64,000 bases of DNA from NCBI GenBank assembly GCA_963169455.1, contig CAUJDW010000103.1:179961-243960 (forward strand), in the 5' to 3' direction. The position numbers were made by a program, and so were the translations under genes. Of this stretch, positions 43,897 through 52,958 are shown piece after piece; position 1 is the stretch's first letter, and each line of letters begins with the position of its first letter. The notes under the pieces were generated by a model. The model had not been told where the DNA came from, did not search any database, and worked only from the letters and a program-made list of their open reading frames with translations. The DNA comes from Bacteroidota bacterium (lineage in GTDB: Bacteria; Bacteroidota; Bacteroidia; Chitinophagales; Saprospiraceae).

Positions 43897-46173
43897 TCAA
43901 GCTGCCAGTTCCTGGCGGATCTTGTTCAGGGCGGAGCCTGCGCGCACCCAGTCGATCTGCTGCTGGTTGTAGGTATGCTGCACCTCGAACGTTTCGGAAG
44001 AGCCGTCGGCATGGTGCAGGACGACGCTGAGGTTCTTGCCCGGCGCCATGGTGTCGAAGCCCAGCAGATCGATCTTATCATCCTGGCGGACTTTTTCGTA
44101 GTCGGCCGGGTTGACGAAGGTGAGGGCCAGCATGCCCTGCTTTTTCAGGTTCGTTTCGTGGATGCGGGCGAAGGACTTCACGATGACCGCCTTGACCCCC
44201 AGGAAGCGCGGCTGCATGGCTGCGTGCTCGCGGGAGGAGCCTTCGCCGTAGTTTTCTTCGCCGAAGACCACCGTGCCGATGCCTGCATCGCGGTAGGTGC
44301 GGCCCGAGTCGGGCACGGCCATGAATTCCGCTTCCTTGCCGTTGGCGTAGTTGGCCACCTTGTTCATTTCGCCGTTGAAGAAGTTGATGGCGCTGATGAA
44401 GGTGTTGTTCGATATATTTTCCAGGTGCCCGCGGTAAGTCAGCCAGGGGCCGGCCATAGAGATGTGGTCGGTGGTGCATTTGCCTTTGGCCTTGAGCAGC
44501 AGGCGCATGCCTTTGAGCTGATCCTGCGTGATGGCCCTGAAGGGCTCCAGCAGTTGCAGGCGGTCCGATTTGGGGTCCACTTTTACCACCACTTTGCTTC
44601 CGTCCTCTGCCGGGGGAATATAGCCGGCATCTTCGACGGCGAAGCCTTTCGACGGCAGTTCCACGCCGCTGGGCGGGTCGAGTTTGACCTGTTCACCCTT
44701 CTCATTGGCCAGGGTATCCGTCAGCGGGTTGAAGGTCAGGTCGCCGGCGATGGCCATGGCGGTGACGATCTCCGGAGAGGCCACGAAGGAGCGCGTCTGC
44801 GGGTTGCCGTCGTTGCGCTTGGAGAAGTTGCGGTTGAAGGAGGTGATGATGGAGTTGGCCCGGTTGGGGTCGTCGGTATGGCGCGCCCATTGCCCGATGC
44901 AGGGGCCGCAGGCATTGGCGAGCACCACGCCGCCCATATCTTCGAAAGCCTTCAGCTGGCCGTCGCGTTCGACGGTGTAGCGGATCTGCTCGGAGCCCGG
45001 TGTGATGGTGAACTCCGATTTGGCTTTGAGGTTCTTCGCTACGGCCTGGCGCGCCAGGGAGGCGGCGCGGTCGAGGTCTTCGTAGGAAGAGTTGGTGCAC
45101 GAACCGATCAGCCCGACTTCCAGCTTCTGCGGGTAGCCGTTTTCCCTGACTGCCTGGGCGAATTTGGATATCGGCCAGGCCAGGTCGGGCGTATAGGGGC
45201 CGTTGATGTGCGGCTCCAGCGTGCTCAGGTCAATTTCGATGACCTGGTCGAAATAGTTTTCGGGGCTGGCGTAGCACTCGGCGTCGCCGGTGAGGTGTTG
45301 CCGGACGCCGTCGGCCAGGGCGGCGATCTCGGCCCGGCCGGTGGCGCGCAGGTAGCGGCTCATGGCTTCATCGTAGCCGAAAGTGGAGGTGGTGGCGCCG
45401 ATTTCCGCGCCCATGTTACAGATGGTGCCCTTGCCCGTGCAGGAGAGGGACTGTGCGCCTTCGCCGAAATACTCCACGATGGCGCCCGTGCCGCCTTTCA
45501 CGGTGAGGATGCCCGCCACTTTGAGGATGACGTCCTTGGAGGAAGTCCAGCCGCCCATTTCGCCGGTGAGTTTGACGCCGATAAGCTTCGGCATCTTCAG
45601 TTCCCAGGGCATGCCAGCCATGACGTCGACCGCATCGGCGCCGCCGACGCCGATGGCGACCATGCCCAGCCCGCCCGCGTTGGGGGTGTGGGAGTCGGTG
45701 CCGATCATCATGCCGCCGGGGAAGGCGTAGTTTTCCAGTACGATCTGGTGGATGATGCCCGCGCCGGGCTTCCAGAACCCGATGCCATATTTGTTGGAAA
45801 TGGATGCCAGGAAATCATAGACTTCGCTGTTGACCTCGTTGGCCGTGGCGAGGTCTTTGGCGGCGCCGTTTTCGGCCAGGATGAGGTGGTCGCAGTGCAC
45901 CGTGGAGGGAACCGCCACTTTGTCGCGGCCGGCAGTCATGAACTGCAGCAGGGCCATCTGCGCCGTCGCATCCTGCATGGCCACCCGGTCGGGGGCAAAA
46001 AAGACGTAGTCTTTGCCGCGCTTGAAGTTCTGAAGTGGAGATTCGGGATGGAGGTGTGCGTAGAGAATCTTTTCCGTGAGCGTGAGCGGCCGGCCAAGCA
46101 GTTTTCTGGCTTCGTCCACCCGTTGAGGCAAGGCCGCATAAAAGGCCTTGATCATATCGAGATCGAATGGCAT
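43897..46173 (-). CDS. acn: Aconitate hydratase (mitochondrial-type)
   Basis: Interconverts citrate and isocitrate in the TCA cycle using a [4Fe-4S] cluster. The 758-residue product has the cluster cysteines in [14 protein letters not shown] and [13 protein letters not shown], the substrate-binding HCDHLI and the aconitase C-terminal swivel domain ([35 protein letters not shown]). The length and order resemble the mitochondrial Aco2-like class rather than the longer AcnA/IRP1 class. It is transcribed away from the proB group from a shared intergenic region with a -7 box at 46275-46282. Confidence 0.95.
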   Translation of the reverse strand: MPFDLDMIKAFYAALPQRVDEARKLLGRPLTLTEKILYAHLHPESPLQNFKRGKDYVFFAPDRVAMQDATAQMALLQFMTAGRDKVAVPSTVHCDHLILAENGAAKDLATANEVNSEVYDFLASISNKYGIGFWKPGAGIIHQIVLENYAFPGGMMIGTDSHTPNAGGLGMVAIGVGGADAVDVMAGMPWELKMPKLIGVKLTGEMGGWTSSKDVILKVAGILTVKGGTGAIVEYFGEGAQSLSCTGKGTICNMGAEIGATTSTFGYDEAMSRYLRATGRAEIAALADGVRQHLTGDAECYASPENYFDQVIEIDLSTLEPHINGPYTPDLAWPISKFAQAVRENGYPQKLEVGLIGSCTNSSYEDLDRAASLARQAVAKNLKAKSEFTITPGSEQIRYTVERDGQLKAFEDMGGVVLANACGPCIGQWARHTDDPNRANSIITSFNRNFSKRNDGNPQTRSFVASPEIVTAMAIAGDLTFNPLTDTLANEKGEQVKLDPPSGVELPSKGFAVEDAGYIPPAEDGSKVVVKVDPKSDRLQLLEPFRAITQDQLKGMRLLLKAKGKCTTDHISMAGPWLTYRGHLENISNNTFISAINFFNGEMNKVANYANGKEAEFMAVPDSGRTYRDAGIGTVVFGEENYGEGSSREHAAMQPRFLGVKAVIVKSFARIHETNLKKQGMLALTFVNPADYEKVRQDDKIDLLGFDTMAPGKNLSVVLHHADGSSETFEVQHTYNQQQIDWVRAGSALNKIRQELAA

Positions 46174-46274
46174 AGCTTAACTTTTTTAAATATTTAATTT
46201 AGATGATCAGGTGTCTGTGGGGGCTTTGGCGCCTTTGCGCCAAAGCCTGTTGAAATCGGCTTTTTAAAGGTCAA

Positions 46275-46282
46275 CAAAGGTA
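46275..46282 (-). promoter_or_regulatory. -7 box for aconitase gene
   Basis: CAAAGGTA on the plus strand reads TACCTTTG on the minus strand, a good match to TAnnTTTG. It lies about 100 bases before the aconitase start and only 12 bases from the opposing box at 46295. Confidence 0.45.
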
Positions 46283-46294
46283 CGATTTTTAGCC

Positions 46295-46302
46295 TATTTT
46301 TG
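46295..46302 (+). promoter_or_regulatory. -7 box for the 83-residue gene and proB
   Basis: TATTTTTG matches TAnnTTTG and lies 123 bases before the ATG at 46425. It is part of a GATTTTTAGCC-type sequence (46284-46302) like those before other genes in the window. Confidence 0.45.
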
Positions 46303-46424
46303 TAAAAACCTCCACTTATATAGATAGCCTGAAACGGGCTTTTGTTTGAAGAAAGGGGCATTTCCTGCCAGCTTTCTGCCGAAGTGGAGGGCGTGGCTCA
46401 GAAGAATGTCAAAAACCAAGGGAT

Positions 46425-46676
46425 ATGTACCCATACAGAGTGGAATACATCTACGCTTCCCCCGAGAAGAAGAAGTGGTATCAGAGCAAGAACCCGGTAG
46501 ATGCCTGGACGCTGGCCAAAGAACTGGAAGCCTTGCTGCTGGAACTGCATGAGGAAGGCTACGAACTCGTAAACGTCACACCGATCCTGACGCACGAGAT
46601 CGTGCATGGCGCATATCCGGGGACGCGCACGGACGGCCTGATGGCCATTTTCAGGCAACTGGAAAAAACGGAATAA
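46425..46676 (+). CDS. Small cytosolic protein linked to proB
   Basis: An 83-residue hydrophilic protein (MYPYRVEYIYASPEKKKWYQ at the N-terminus) with one amphipathic helix (TLAKELEALLLELHEEGYEL) and a C-terminal segment with HEIVHGAYPGTRTDGLMAIF. It has no membrane segment or signal peptide. Its stop is two bases before the proB start, so they are probably translated as one unit. I do not recognise the family; a role tied to proline or stress metabolism is only contextual. Confidence 0.65.
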   Translation: MYPYRVEYIYASPEKKKWYQSKNPVDAWTLAKELEALLLELHEEGYELVNVTPILTHEIVHGAYPGTRTDGLMAIFRQLEKTE

Positions 46677-46678
46677 AA

Positions 46679-47755
46679 ATGTCGGCATTCCGAAAAATCG
46701 TCGTCAAAGTAGGGACCAATGTGCTGGCCCGGGAGGATGGCCTGCTCGACATCACCAGCATCAGCCACCTGGTTGACCAGATCGCGGCCCTCAAGGCGCA
46801 GGGGGTGGAACTCATTCTGGTTTCCTCCGGGGCGGTGGGCGCCGGGCGCAGCCTTTTCCAGGCGCCGGAAGGCATCAGCGGGGTGGTGCGCCGGCAGGTG
46901 CTGTCGGCTATCGGGCAGGTGCGGCTGATGGAGATATACCGGCAGCTCTTCGCCAACCACGGGCTGTTCTGCGCCCAGGTGCTGGCCACCAGGGCCGACT
47001 TTCAGGGAAAAACCCATTATGCCAATATGAAGAACTGCTTCCAGGCCCTGCTGCGCGATAAGGTGGTGCCCGTGGTGAACGAAAACGACGTGGTGTCGGT
47101 CAGCGAGCTGATGTTTACCGACAACGATGAGCTGGCGGGGCTGGTGGCGGCCATGACCAACGCCCAGGCCCTCATCATCCTCAGCAGCGTCGATGGGGTG
47201 CTGAGCGGCCCGCCGGGGGAGCCCGGCAGCGAGGTGATTCCCGAGATCGACCCTGCCGACAAGCAGTGGCTGAAGCTCATCCTGCCGTCTAAATCCTCTT
47301 TCGGCAGGGGGGGCATGCACACCAAGTTCCGCATTGCCCAGAAGGCCGCCAAAGCCGGCATCACCACCTATATCGCCAACGGCCGGCGCCCCGGCATTCT
47401 AGCCGATATCCTGAAAGGGCAGTTCACCGGCACCCGTTTCCCGGCCATCGGCCGGCTGTCCAACCTCAAAAAGCGCCTGGCCTACGGCGAAGCAGAGAGC
47501 AAAGCCGCCGTGTTTATCAACCGCGGCGCCGAAGAAGCCCTCTGCTCCCCCGATAAGGTGTCCAGCCTGCTGCCCGTGGGCATCACCCGCATCGAAGGCG
47601 ACTTCCAGAAAGGCGACCTGGTGCGCATCCTCAACGAATCCGGGGAAATGATCGGCCTGGGCCTGTCGCAGTACGGCTCGGACACGGCCCGGCAGTACCT
47701 GGGGCAGCAGGGGAGAAGGGCACTGGTGCATTATGATTATTTGTATATTGGGTAA
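46679..47755 (+). CDS. proB: Glutamate 5-kinase
   Basis: First step of proline synthesis: phosphorylates glutamate to glutamyl 5-phosphate. The 358-residue product has an amino-acid-kinase domain (about 1-255; IVVKVGTNVL, ILVSSGAVGAGR, VVPVVNENDVVS, SFGRGGMHTK) and a C-terminal PUA domain (about 280-355; AAVFINRGAEEALCSPDKVS, GDLVRIL). The length matches the PUA-containing class. proA is not adjacent: the next genes are on the other strand, so the pathway partner must lie elsewhere. Confidence 0.93.
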   Translation: MSAFRKIVVKVGTNVLAREDGLLDITSISHLVDQIAALKAQGVELILVSSGAVGAGRSLFQAPEGISGVVRRQVLSAIGQVRLMEIYRQLFANHGLFCAQVLATRADFQGKTHYANMKNCFQALLRDKVVPVVNENDVVSVSELMFTDNDELAGLVAAMTNAQALIILSSVDGVLSGPPGEPGSEVIPEIDPADKQWLKLILPSKSSFGRGGMHTKFRIAQKAAKAGITTYIANGRRPGILADILKGQFTGTRFPAIGRLSNLKKRLAYGEAESKAAVFINRGAEEALCSPDKVSSLLPVGITRIEGDFQKGDLVRILNESGEMIGLGLSQYGSDTARQYLGQQGRRALVHYDYLYIG

Positions 47756-47763
47756 GCCCGTAG

Positions 47764-47783
47764 CGCGAAGCGGAAGCTTCGCG
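47764..47783. terminator. Hairpin between convergent proB and ATPase genes
   Basis: CGCGAAGC and GCTTCGCG form a perfect 8-bp stem with a GGAA tetraloop, 9 bases after the proB stop and 17 bases before the end of the ATPase gene. It has no T-tract on either side. Confidence 0.55.
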
Positions 47784-47799
47784 ATAATACTCCCTGCAC

Positions 47800-49470
47800 T
47801 CATAGCGCATAATCCTTTCGCATCTCCTCCACCCTGGCAATGACCTCCTCCACCGTCTCCCGTATCTCCGGCGGCATGCGGAGGTACTCGGCGGGATAGC
47901 GGCCCTGCATGTAGTACATCAGGGCGTACCAAAGGGGTTTGAAGCGGTCTTTGAGTTGGAATTCCTGGCCTTTTTCGCTGGTGAAGTAGTCGTAGAGGAA
48001 ATCGTATTCTTCCTTTGCCAGGATCAGTATCATAAAAGCAATAGCGGAATCAGTAATTTCCATAGGCATCCTTTCTCCCAGGAGTTTGCTCATTTTAAAC
48101 AGATCAGCTTCCGGGCGTTGCCTGGTTTGGTAAGGATGGTTTGTCTCTTTCAGAACGGATTCATTTTCATCAGGAGAAAAACTTTCTTCGGGAACGGCAT
48201 ATTGATTGCCTGGCGGCCTGGATTCGCTCTTCTGAATGAAGCCCTCCTTTTGAAACCATTTTTCCTGAAATTGCGTGAGCCAAAGCACCTTTTCTTTATT
48301 GCCTTTCCGGGGATGATACATCAGATACCAAATATTGAAGAACCGGTCACGTAGTTGGTAAAGGTGGTTTTTACTTCCCGAAGGAACCACGTTGACAATT
48401 TTCCGTTGTTTAAGTTGCTGCAATTCAGCCGCCACCAATTTACTCTCCAACCTTGTTTTCCGGGCAATCTCCCCCGCCGAAATCGCATCCCAGTTGTGGG
48501 CAATGGCGTTGATGATCTCCTGCTGCTGCGGCCGCAGGTCGTCCATGCGGTGTTTGTACAGGGGCGTAACCCGGTCCAGAATATTTTCCAGGTCGGTGAA
48601 GGCATTGCCGTCCCTGTCATCCACGAAAATCTCGAATAAAAGCACCATGGTGCGGGGAATACCGCCCGTGAGCCGCCGCAAAGTCTCAATGCGCTGGGGT
48701 TGTTTTTCGAGAATCTCTTTGACCGGGTTAACGGGGAAGTTTTCCCCCAATTGAAGCAGCAAAGCCTCCGTTTCTTCACGGGTGAGCCCTTCAAGCCGTT
48801 CGATCTTGAACAACTCGTACAAGGGGTCGTCGTACTTAAAGAAAGACTCCACCGCCACAGCGCTGCCGGCGATGATGCGAATATCCGGACATGTCGTGAG
48901 CACTTCCCGCAGGCGCTGCCGCTCCTGTTTGTTGAAGCGCTTGAACATATCCCCGAAGTTGTCGATGAAGAGCAGCAGCTTTTTTTTCTGCTGGTGAAGG
49001 GCCAGCAGCAAAAGGGCAAACGCCGCCTGCTCGTATTTGGCCGGATCCGGTTGCAGGTTGTAGGCCTTGTCCATTTGATCGTACAAACCCTCAAAGGAAT
49101 GGTCTTTCTGCTCCAGGTATTCGGCTAAGGTTTCCCAAAACTTAAACAAGCGTGTGATGCCGTATTCTTCCTCGTTGAATACGATGGGTAACAGCCACTC
49201 CTTCAGCACCTCGTCATTTTCCACTTCGTAGGCCAGGCGCAACAACAAAGTCGTCTTGCCCATGCCCCGCAGGCCGACAACCAGGATCGGTTGTTCCGGG
49301 TGCTCCATGTTTGCCGATTGGATGTCGGCGAAAAGCTTTTCAAATTTTTTGATGCGCACCACAAAGGAGCGGATAAGTTGTTCCTTGGCCAGGAGGCCGG
49401 GGTTGTAAATACTGGCGCCGGTACGCATGGGAGGGTTGCCTCCTATTGTGGATTTTTCTTGTCCCACCAT
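47800..49470 (-). CDS. STAND-like ATPase with winged-helix domain (second gene of an ATPase pair)
   Basis: A 556-residue P-loop protein with Walker A VVGLRGMGKTTLLLRL (K72), Walker B KLLLFIDNFGDMF (D170) and sensor-like IRIIAGSAV. A winged-helix segment follows at about 325-380 (QEIINAIAHNWDAISAGEIA), then a conserved FFNIWYLMYHPRKGNKEKV and an acidic, helical C-terminal half. The pattern resembles AAA/STAND-type regulators related to the archaeal ATPase_2 group, in which ATP binding controls assembly. The start ATG at 49470 overlaps the end of the upstream ATPase gene by 28 bases; an alternative ATG at 49428 (MRTGASIYN) would leave a short gap. No effector domain is obvious. Confidence 0.75.
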   Translation of the reverse strand: MVGQEKSTIGGNPPMRTGASIYNPGLLAKEQLIRSFVVRIKKFEKLFADIQSANMEHPEQPILVVGLRGMGKTTLLLRLAYEVENDEVLKEWLLPIVFNEEEYGITRLFKFWETLAEYLEQKDHSFEGLYDQMDKAYNLQPDPAKYEQAAFALLLLALHQQKKKLLLFIDNFGDMFKRFNKQERQRLREVLTTCPDIRIIAGSAVAVESFFKYDDPLYELFKIERLEGLTREETEALLLQLGENFPVNPVKEILEKQPQRIETLRRLTGGIPRTMVLLFEIFVDDRDGNAFTDLENILDRVTPLYKHRMDDLRPQQQEIINAIAHNWDAISAGEIARKTRLESKLVAAELQQLKQRKIVNVVPSGSKNHLYQLRDRFFNIWYLMYHPRKGNKEKVLWLTQFQEKWFQKEGFIQKSESRPPGNQYAVPEESFSPDENESVLKETNHPYQTRQRPEADLFKMSKLLGERMPMEITDSAIAFMILILAKEEYDFLYDYFTSEKGQEFQLKDRFKPLWYALMYYMQGRYPAEYLRMPPEIRETVEEVIARVEEMRKDYAL

Positions 49471-50627
49471 TTTTGCAATAGGTATGAATTGAAACGATAA
49501 ATTTTTCCTGCTGTATCGAAATGGATGTATCCATCATATTCCAGAGATTCCAGGATGGCCTCCAGGGCGTCATTGACACCATGTTTATCCGCCAGTTCCC
49601 GGACGGCTGCAGCGCTCATCGTACTTTCGGCCGCCAATTGGTTCAGAAAGCTCAGGGCAAAGGAATAGCTGGCCCCCTGAAAAATATTTTTCAGGCGGAC
49701 GAAATAATGCTTGAAGTAAATATCATTGCGCACATTCAGCAACTGGGTGATAGCCTGGCCAACCGCGGATTCATCCAATTCCTGTCCGCTCATGTCGAAT
49801 ACATCTATCAGTTCCTGGACAGCTAACTGAATATGGAAGGGGATTAGCCAATTGATCTTTTCCTGTAAATAGTCAAGGGCTTCGGGCTTGTACGGAACCT
49901 TATAGGATTCGAGTAGCAGTTTGGAAAATTTGGTTGCCTCATCCGAGGTTAAAGGAGGAATGTCGATGACATTGAGGTCATTGATCACACTGGTGGAGGC
50001 CAGTTTTTTAACTACGGAAGGCAAGCCGATGGAGCCGGTGTAGACAAAGCGGATAGCCGGATTGGCGTTCTGGCGCTGTTCCCGCGCCAGCCGCAGAAAT
50101 CGAATGGCTTCCTCCGGCCCATGGGCAATCCGGATATTTTCCACCGTTTGCGGAAACTCGTCGATCATTAAAACCAGCATCACGGCTTCCTTTTCGTATT
50201 CGGCGATCAGTTTCTCAAAAGAAGCCTGGAAGGTTTCCGGTTTTTTTGCGCCAAAGTCCACTTCCACCCAGGGAAATTTCAGGCTTTCAATCCGCCCGAT
50301 CACTCCTTTAATAAGGTTGGCAATGCTTTCCTTTTTCCGGGCCAATGCCCCGATTGCCGGGCTTTTAAGTATTTCTTCCAGTAATTTCTGATAAAACTCT
50401 TCGGAGCTATGCGCCGATTCGGTAATCACATAAACAAACTGAAAGCCATTGCGGGGATGGTCCTCCAGGAAACGCATGATCGAGGTTTTCCCTACCCGGC
50501 GCGGCGCGGCCAGAAATATGTGAGAACCGGCATCCAGGCGCCGGTAAATGCGGTTGATGATAGCATCCCTTGGGAAAAAATCCGCCCCTCTGGGAGTCTG
50601 GCCAACGATGTTTTTTATTTTGGCAAT
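49443..50627 (-). CDS. ATPase_2/MNS-type ATPase, first gene of a pair; start codon atypical
   Basis: A P-loop ATPase with Walker A APRRVGKTS, Walker B VLMIDEFPQTV and a C-terminal winged-helix region (FLNQLAAESTMSAAAVRELA, YDGYIHFDTAGKIYRF). The first ATG (50477) comes after the P-loop, so it cannot be the true start. In frame upstream the sequence encodes IAKIKNIVGQTPRGADFFPR, then AIINRIYRRLDAGSHIFLAA, and stays open to a TGA at 50643-50645, with only ATT (50627) or ATA (50618) as possible starts. The coordinates use ATT (394 residues). Alternatives are a sequencing error, a small deletion or a mutated start. Twin palindromes overlap this region. Confidence 0.7.
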   Translation of the reverse strand: MAKIKNIVGQTPRGADFFPRDAIINRIYRRLDAGSHIFLAAPRRVGKTSIMRFLEDHPRNGFQFVYVITESAHSSEEFYQKLLEEILKSPAIGALARKKESIANLIKGVIGRIESLKFPWVEVDFGAKKPETFQASFEKLIAEYEKEAVMLVLMIDEFPQTVENIRIAHGPEEAIRFLRLAREQRQNANPAIRFVYTGSIGLPSVVKKLASTSVINDLNVIDIPPLTSDEATKFSKLLLESYKVPYKPEALDYLQEKINWLIPFHIQLAVQELIDVFDMSGQELDESAVGQAITQLLNVRNDIYFKHYFVRLKNIFQGASYSFALSFLNQLAAESTMSAAAVRELADKHGVNDALEAILESLEYDGYIHFDTAGKIYRFNSYLLQKWWDKKNPQ

Positions 50628-50674
50628 AAATTTATTGTCAGTTCAAAAATAGTTGGCAATAAATTTATTGTCAA
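50620..50674. promoter_or_regulatory. Twin 21-base palindromic repeats at the ATPase start
   Basis: TTGGCAATAAATTTATTGTCA at 50620 and again at 50653 (nearly perfect 22-bp palindromes, half-site CAATAAA) are 33 bases apart, about three helical turns. The first copy overlaps the presumed start of the ATPase gene. This looks like a cooperative operator, or an RNA or DNA structure controlling the pair. Confidence 0.6.
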
Positions 50675-50746
50675 GTTTGGCGATGAATAATTTTTCTTTT
50701 CTAATGATAGGCCTACCTGCTGATGGCCCATTTTTCAAAATACCAC

Positions 50747-50782
50747 GCCCGCCAACAACCTCCCTCAGGGCCATTGGCGGGC
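50747..50782 (-). terminator. Hairpin downstream of the T9SS cargo gene
   Basis: GCCCGCCAA (50747-50755) pairs with TTGGCGGGC (50774-50782). On the minus strand it is followed by GTGGTATTTTG, a weak T-rich tract. It probably ends the transcript of the gene at 50826-52958. Confidence 0.55.
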
Positions 50783-50825
50783 GCAGTATTTATAGTATCA
50801 ACAGTATCTGAAGCATCAGCTTCCC

Positions 50826-52958
50826 CTATTTGCTCACCACCATCTTCCCCCTGTAAACGCCTCCTTCCTGCGCCAGTATCTGGTAGAAATAAGTTCCCGG
50901 CTTCAATTGTCTGGCGGAAAGCCGGAAGTTAGTTCCCCGAAACGCCTGCTCCAGCACAAGACGGCCATCTATGGCAAAAAGGTAAAATACGCCGGCCTGT
51001 TCTTTCGGGAACTCCAGGACAGCCGCGTCGGTGAATGGGTTGGGGTAAACCTTCAGGCCTGCCAGCAGGCCGGGCTCCCGCGACTCGTTCACCGTCACCA
51101 CCATTTCCCCGATGGTGTGGAAGACGGTATTGGTGATCACCGGTTCGTTGAAGTCAAAATAGATAGCGGCCGAGTTTTCGATGCGCGTTCCGTGCGGGTT
51201 GTCAGGGCGTTGATCGACGGTGAACTGCACGAAGCCGTTGGAAGCTTCCTGGTTGGCGCTGCTGTCGGGCAACAGGATGTTGTCGAAGCGGAACTCCAGG
51301 GTGTTGCCCTCCAGGATGCGGAAGGTGTAATCGTGGCTGCTGGCGCCGGGGCGCACGCTGGCGGCGTTCAGCCAGGGCGAGAGCGTATCGAGCAGGACGA
51401 CATTGAAAGCGGTATCGGTGCCCGTGTTCTGAAAGCGGATCTTGTATTCGATGGGGGTATTTTCCCGCAGCAGGTGATCGTCGCCCACGCCGCGGGGCAG
51501 GGCCTGTTTGTCGTTGGGGTCGTAGGCGCCGATGTTTTCCTGGCAGTCGATGGCGATGAAGGGCCCGGCTTCCAGGGGGCTGAACAGGGTGACCATGCCC
51601 TGGCTGGCGCCGCCCTGGGCGTTCTCTCCGCAACCTTCGACGGCGGCGGCCGTTACGCTCAGCCAGGGGTAGCCGGCCACCTGCTCGGCTTCCAGGCGGT
51701 AGGTGGCGCCGTTGGCGGGGGCGGTGACCTGCAGAGACTGCCCGCTGCCCAGGCTGAAGGGCGCCATCATGTACATGATGACATCTTCCACCACCACGTA
51801 TTGCCGGGCTTCCGGCATGGCTTCGGCGCCGGTGTTGGTGATGGTAAACACCACCTGCTGGTTCTCTTCGTCGCATGCGCCGCTAACTTCGATGGAGGGG
51901 CCGGTGTAGCTCCCGCCGCAGGGCTGATCGGGGTAGATGTGGGCCTCCGAGCAGTGTGTCTGCCCAAGTTCCGCATCGCAGCTCACCTGGAAGTGGATGG
52001 TGAACTGGCCGCACTCGGCGGGGCCTACCTCGCCCAACTGGAAGGTATAGGTGTTGCCGTTGACGGCGCTGAAGGGAATGCTGCTGGCAGTGTAGGACAG
52101 GAAATCGTCGAGCGCCACTTCCACATAGGCATCGGGCGCCGGTTCTGCGCCGTAGTTGCAGTAATACACCCGGTAATAACCCGAGAAGCAGCGGCGGATG
52201 AAGGGTGCGGTGAGGTCCACTTTCATAGCGTAACAGCCCGCTTCCAGCTGCACGGGAAAATCCAGCGCCAGGTTGGCCCCGATCAGATCGGCGGCGGGAT
52301 AGAGGTAGCTGAGGGGGCAGCTCTGTCCGGTGCTCAGGGGCGTCAGCACGGCGATCTCCACCTCATCGGCCTGCTGGAGGGCTTCGGTGGGGATATACAG
52401 GGTGTATGCCCCATCCGGGCCGGTAGTGGCGGAATAGGTTGCCGGCAAGTTGCCTGCAGGGTTGTTGAATGTGAGCCGGGCCTCTACGGCCCAGCCGGCA
52501 AGGCCTGCTTCTCCGCCGGTGGCGGAGCAGCTCGTGTCCTCGTCGTTGAACACCTGCCCGGACACCGGTTCGGAATCCCAGGCGGAGTTGACCGTGACAA
52601 GCGACCAGCAGGTATTCCAGTTGCCGGAGGTATCGCTTACCCAGAGTGCGGCGATATAAACGCCGGCCTGGGTGAATTCTATGGATTCCGTGTCGGGAGG
52701 CTCCTGTCCCTGCAGGCTGTCCGGGGGGCCTATCTGCAGGTCCAGGTCCAGGCCGCTGCATTGGTCGAAGCTGCCGGCATTGATGTCGGCGGCCCACAAG
52801 GTGAAAGAAGAGGTTTGAGGGTCGAGGGTGACAACCAGGCCATCCACGCAGACAGCGACAGGGGGTATGCTGTCGTTGGCGCAGTCCTGAGCAGAGAGCC
52901 AGCCGGGGAAGGCTGGCAAAGCCATTATAAACAGGGCAAAAAACCTTCGCTTTTTCAT
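50826..52958 (-). CDS. T9SS-secreted repeat protein (DUF11-like)
   Basis: A 710-residue exported protein with signal peptide MKKRRFFALFIMALPAFPGW and LSAQ. The first 150 residues hold immunoglobulin-like segments. The middle has cysteine-containing beta domains (CEEDE-type spacing). Residues about 480-610 form a conserved domain common in surface proteins (YDPNDKQALPRGVGDDH, NTPIEYKIRFQNTGTDTAFN, FDFNEPVITN). A type A T9SS domain ends it (about 630-710; VYPNPFTDAAVLEFPKEQAG, LKPGTYFYQILAQEG). It is probably a structural or adhesive surface component. Confidence 0.8.
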   Translation of the reverse strand: MKKRRFFALFIMALPAFPGWLSAQDCANDSIPPVAVCVDGLVVTLDPQTSSFTLWAADINAGSFDQCSGLDLDLQIGPPDSLQGQEPPDTESIEFTQAGVYIAALWVSDTSGNWNTCWSLVTVNSAWDSEPVSGQVFNDEDTSCSATGGEAGLAGWAVEARLTFNNPAGNLPATYSATTGPDGAYTLYIPTEALQQADEVEIAVLTPLSTGQSCPLSYLYPAADLIGANLALDFPVQLEAGCYAMKVDLTAPFIRRCFSGYYRVYYCNYGAEPAPDAYVEVALDDFLSYTASSIPFSAVNGNTYTFQLGEVGPAECGQFTIHFQVSCDAELGQTHCSEAHIYPDQPCGGSYTGPSIEVSGACDEENQQVVFTITNTGAEAMPEARQYVVVEDVIMYMMAPFSLGSGQSLQVTAPANGATYRLEAEQVAGYPWLSVTAAAVEGCGENAQGGASQGMVTLFSPLEAGPFIAIDCQENIGAYDPNDKQALPRGVGDDHLLRENTPIEYKIRFQNTGTDTAFNVVLLDTLSPWLNAASVRPGASSHDYTFRILEGNTLEFRFDNILLPDSSANQEASNGFVQFTVDQRPDNPHGTRIENSAAIYFDFNEPVITNTVFHTIGEMVVTVNESREPGLLAGLKVYPNPFTDAAVLEFPKEQAGVFYLFAIDGRLVLEQAFRGTNFRLSARQLKPGTYFYQILAQEGGVYRGKMVVSK

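Noticed and set aside
43975..46197. 740-residue open frame antisense to aconitase
   Set aside because: It mirrors a well-supported aconitase in a strand with strong third-position G+C bias, which suppresses stop codons; its composition is low-complexity-like and matches no family.
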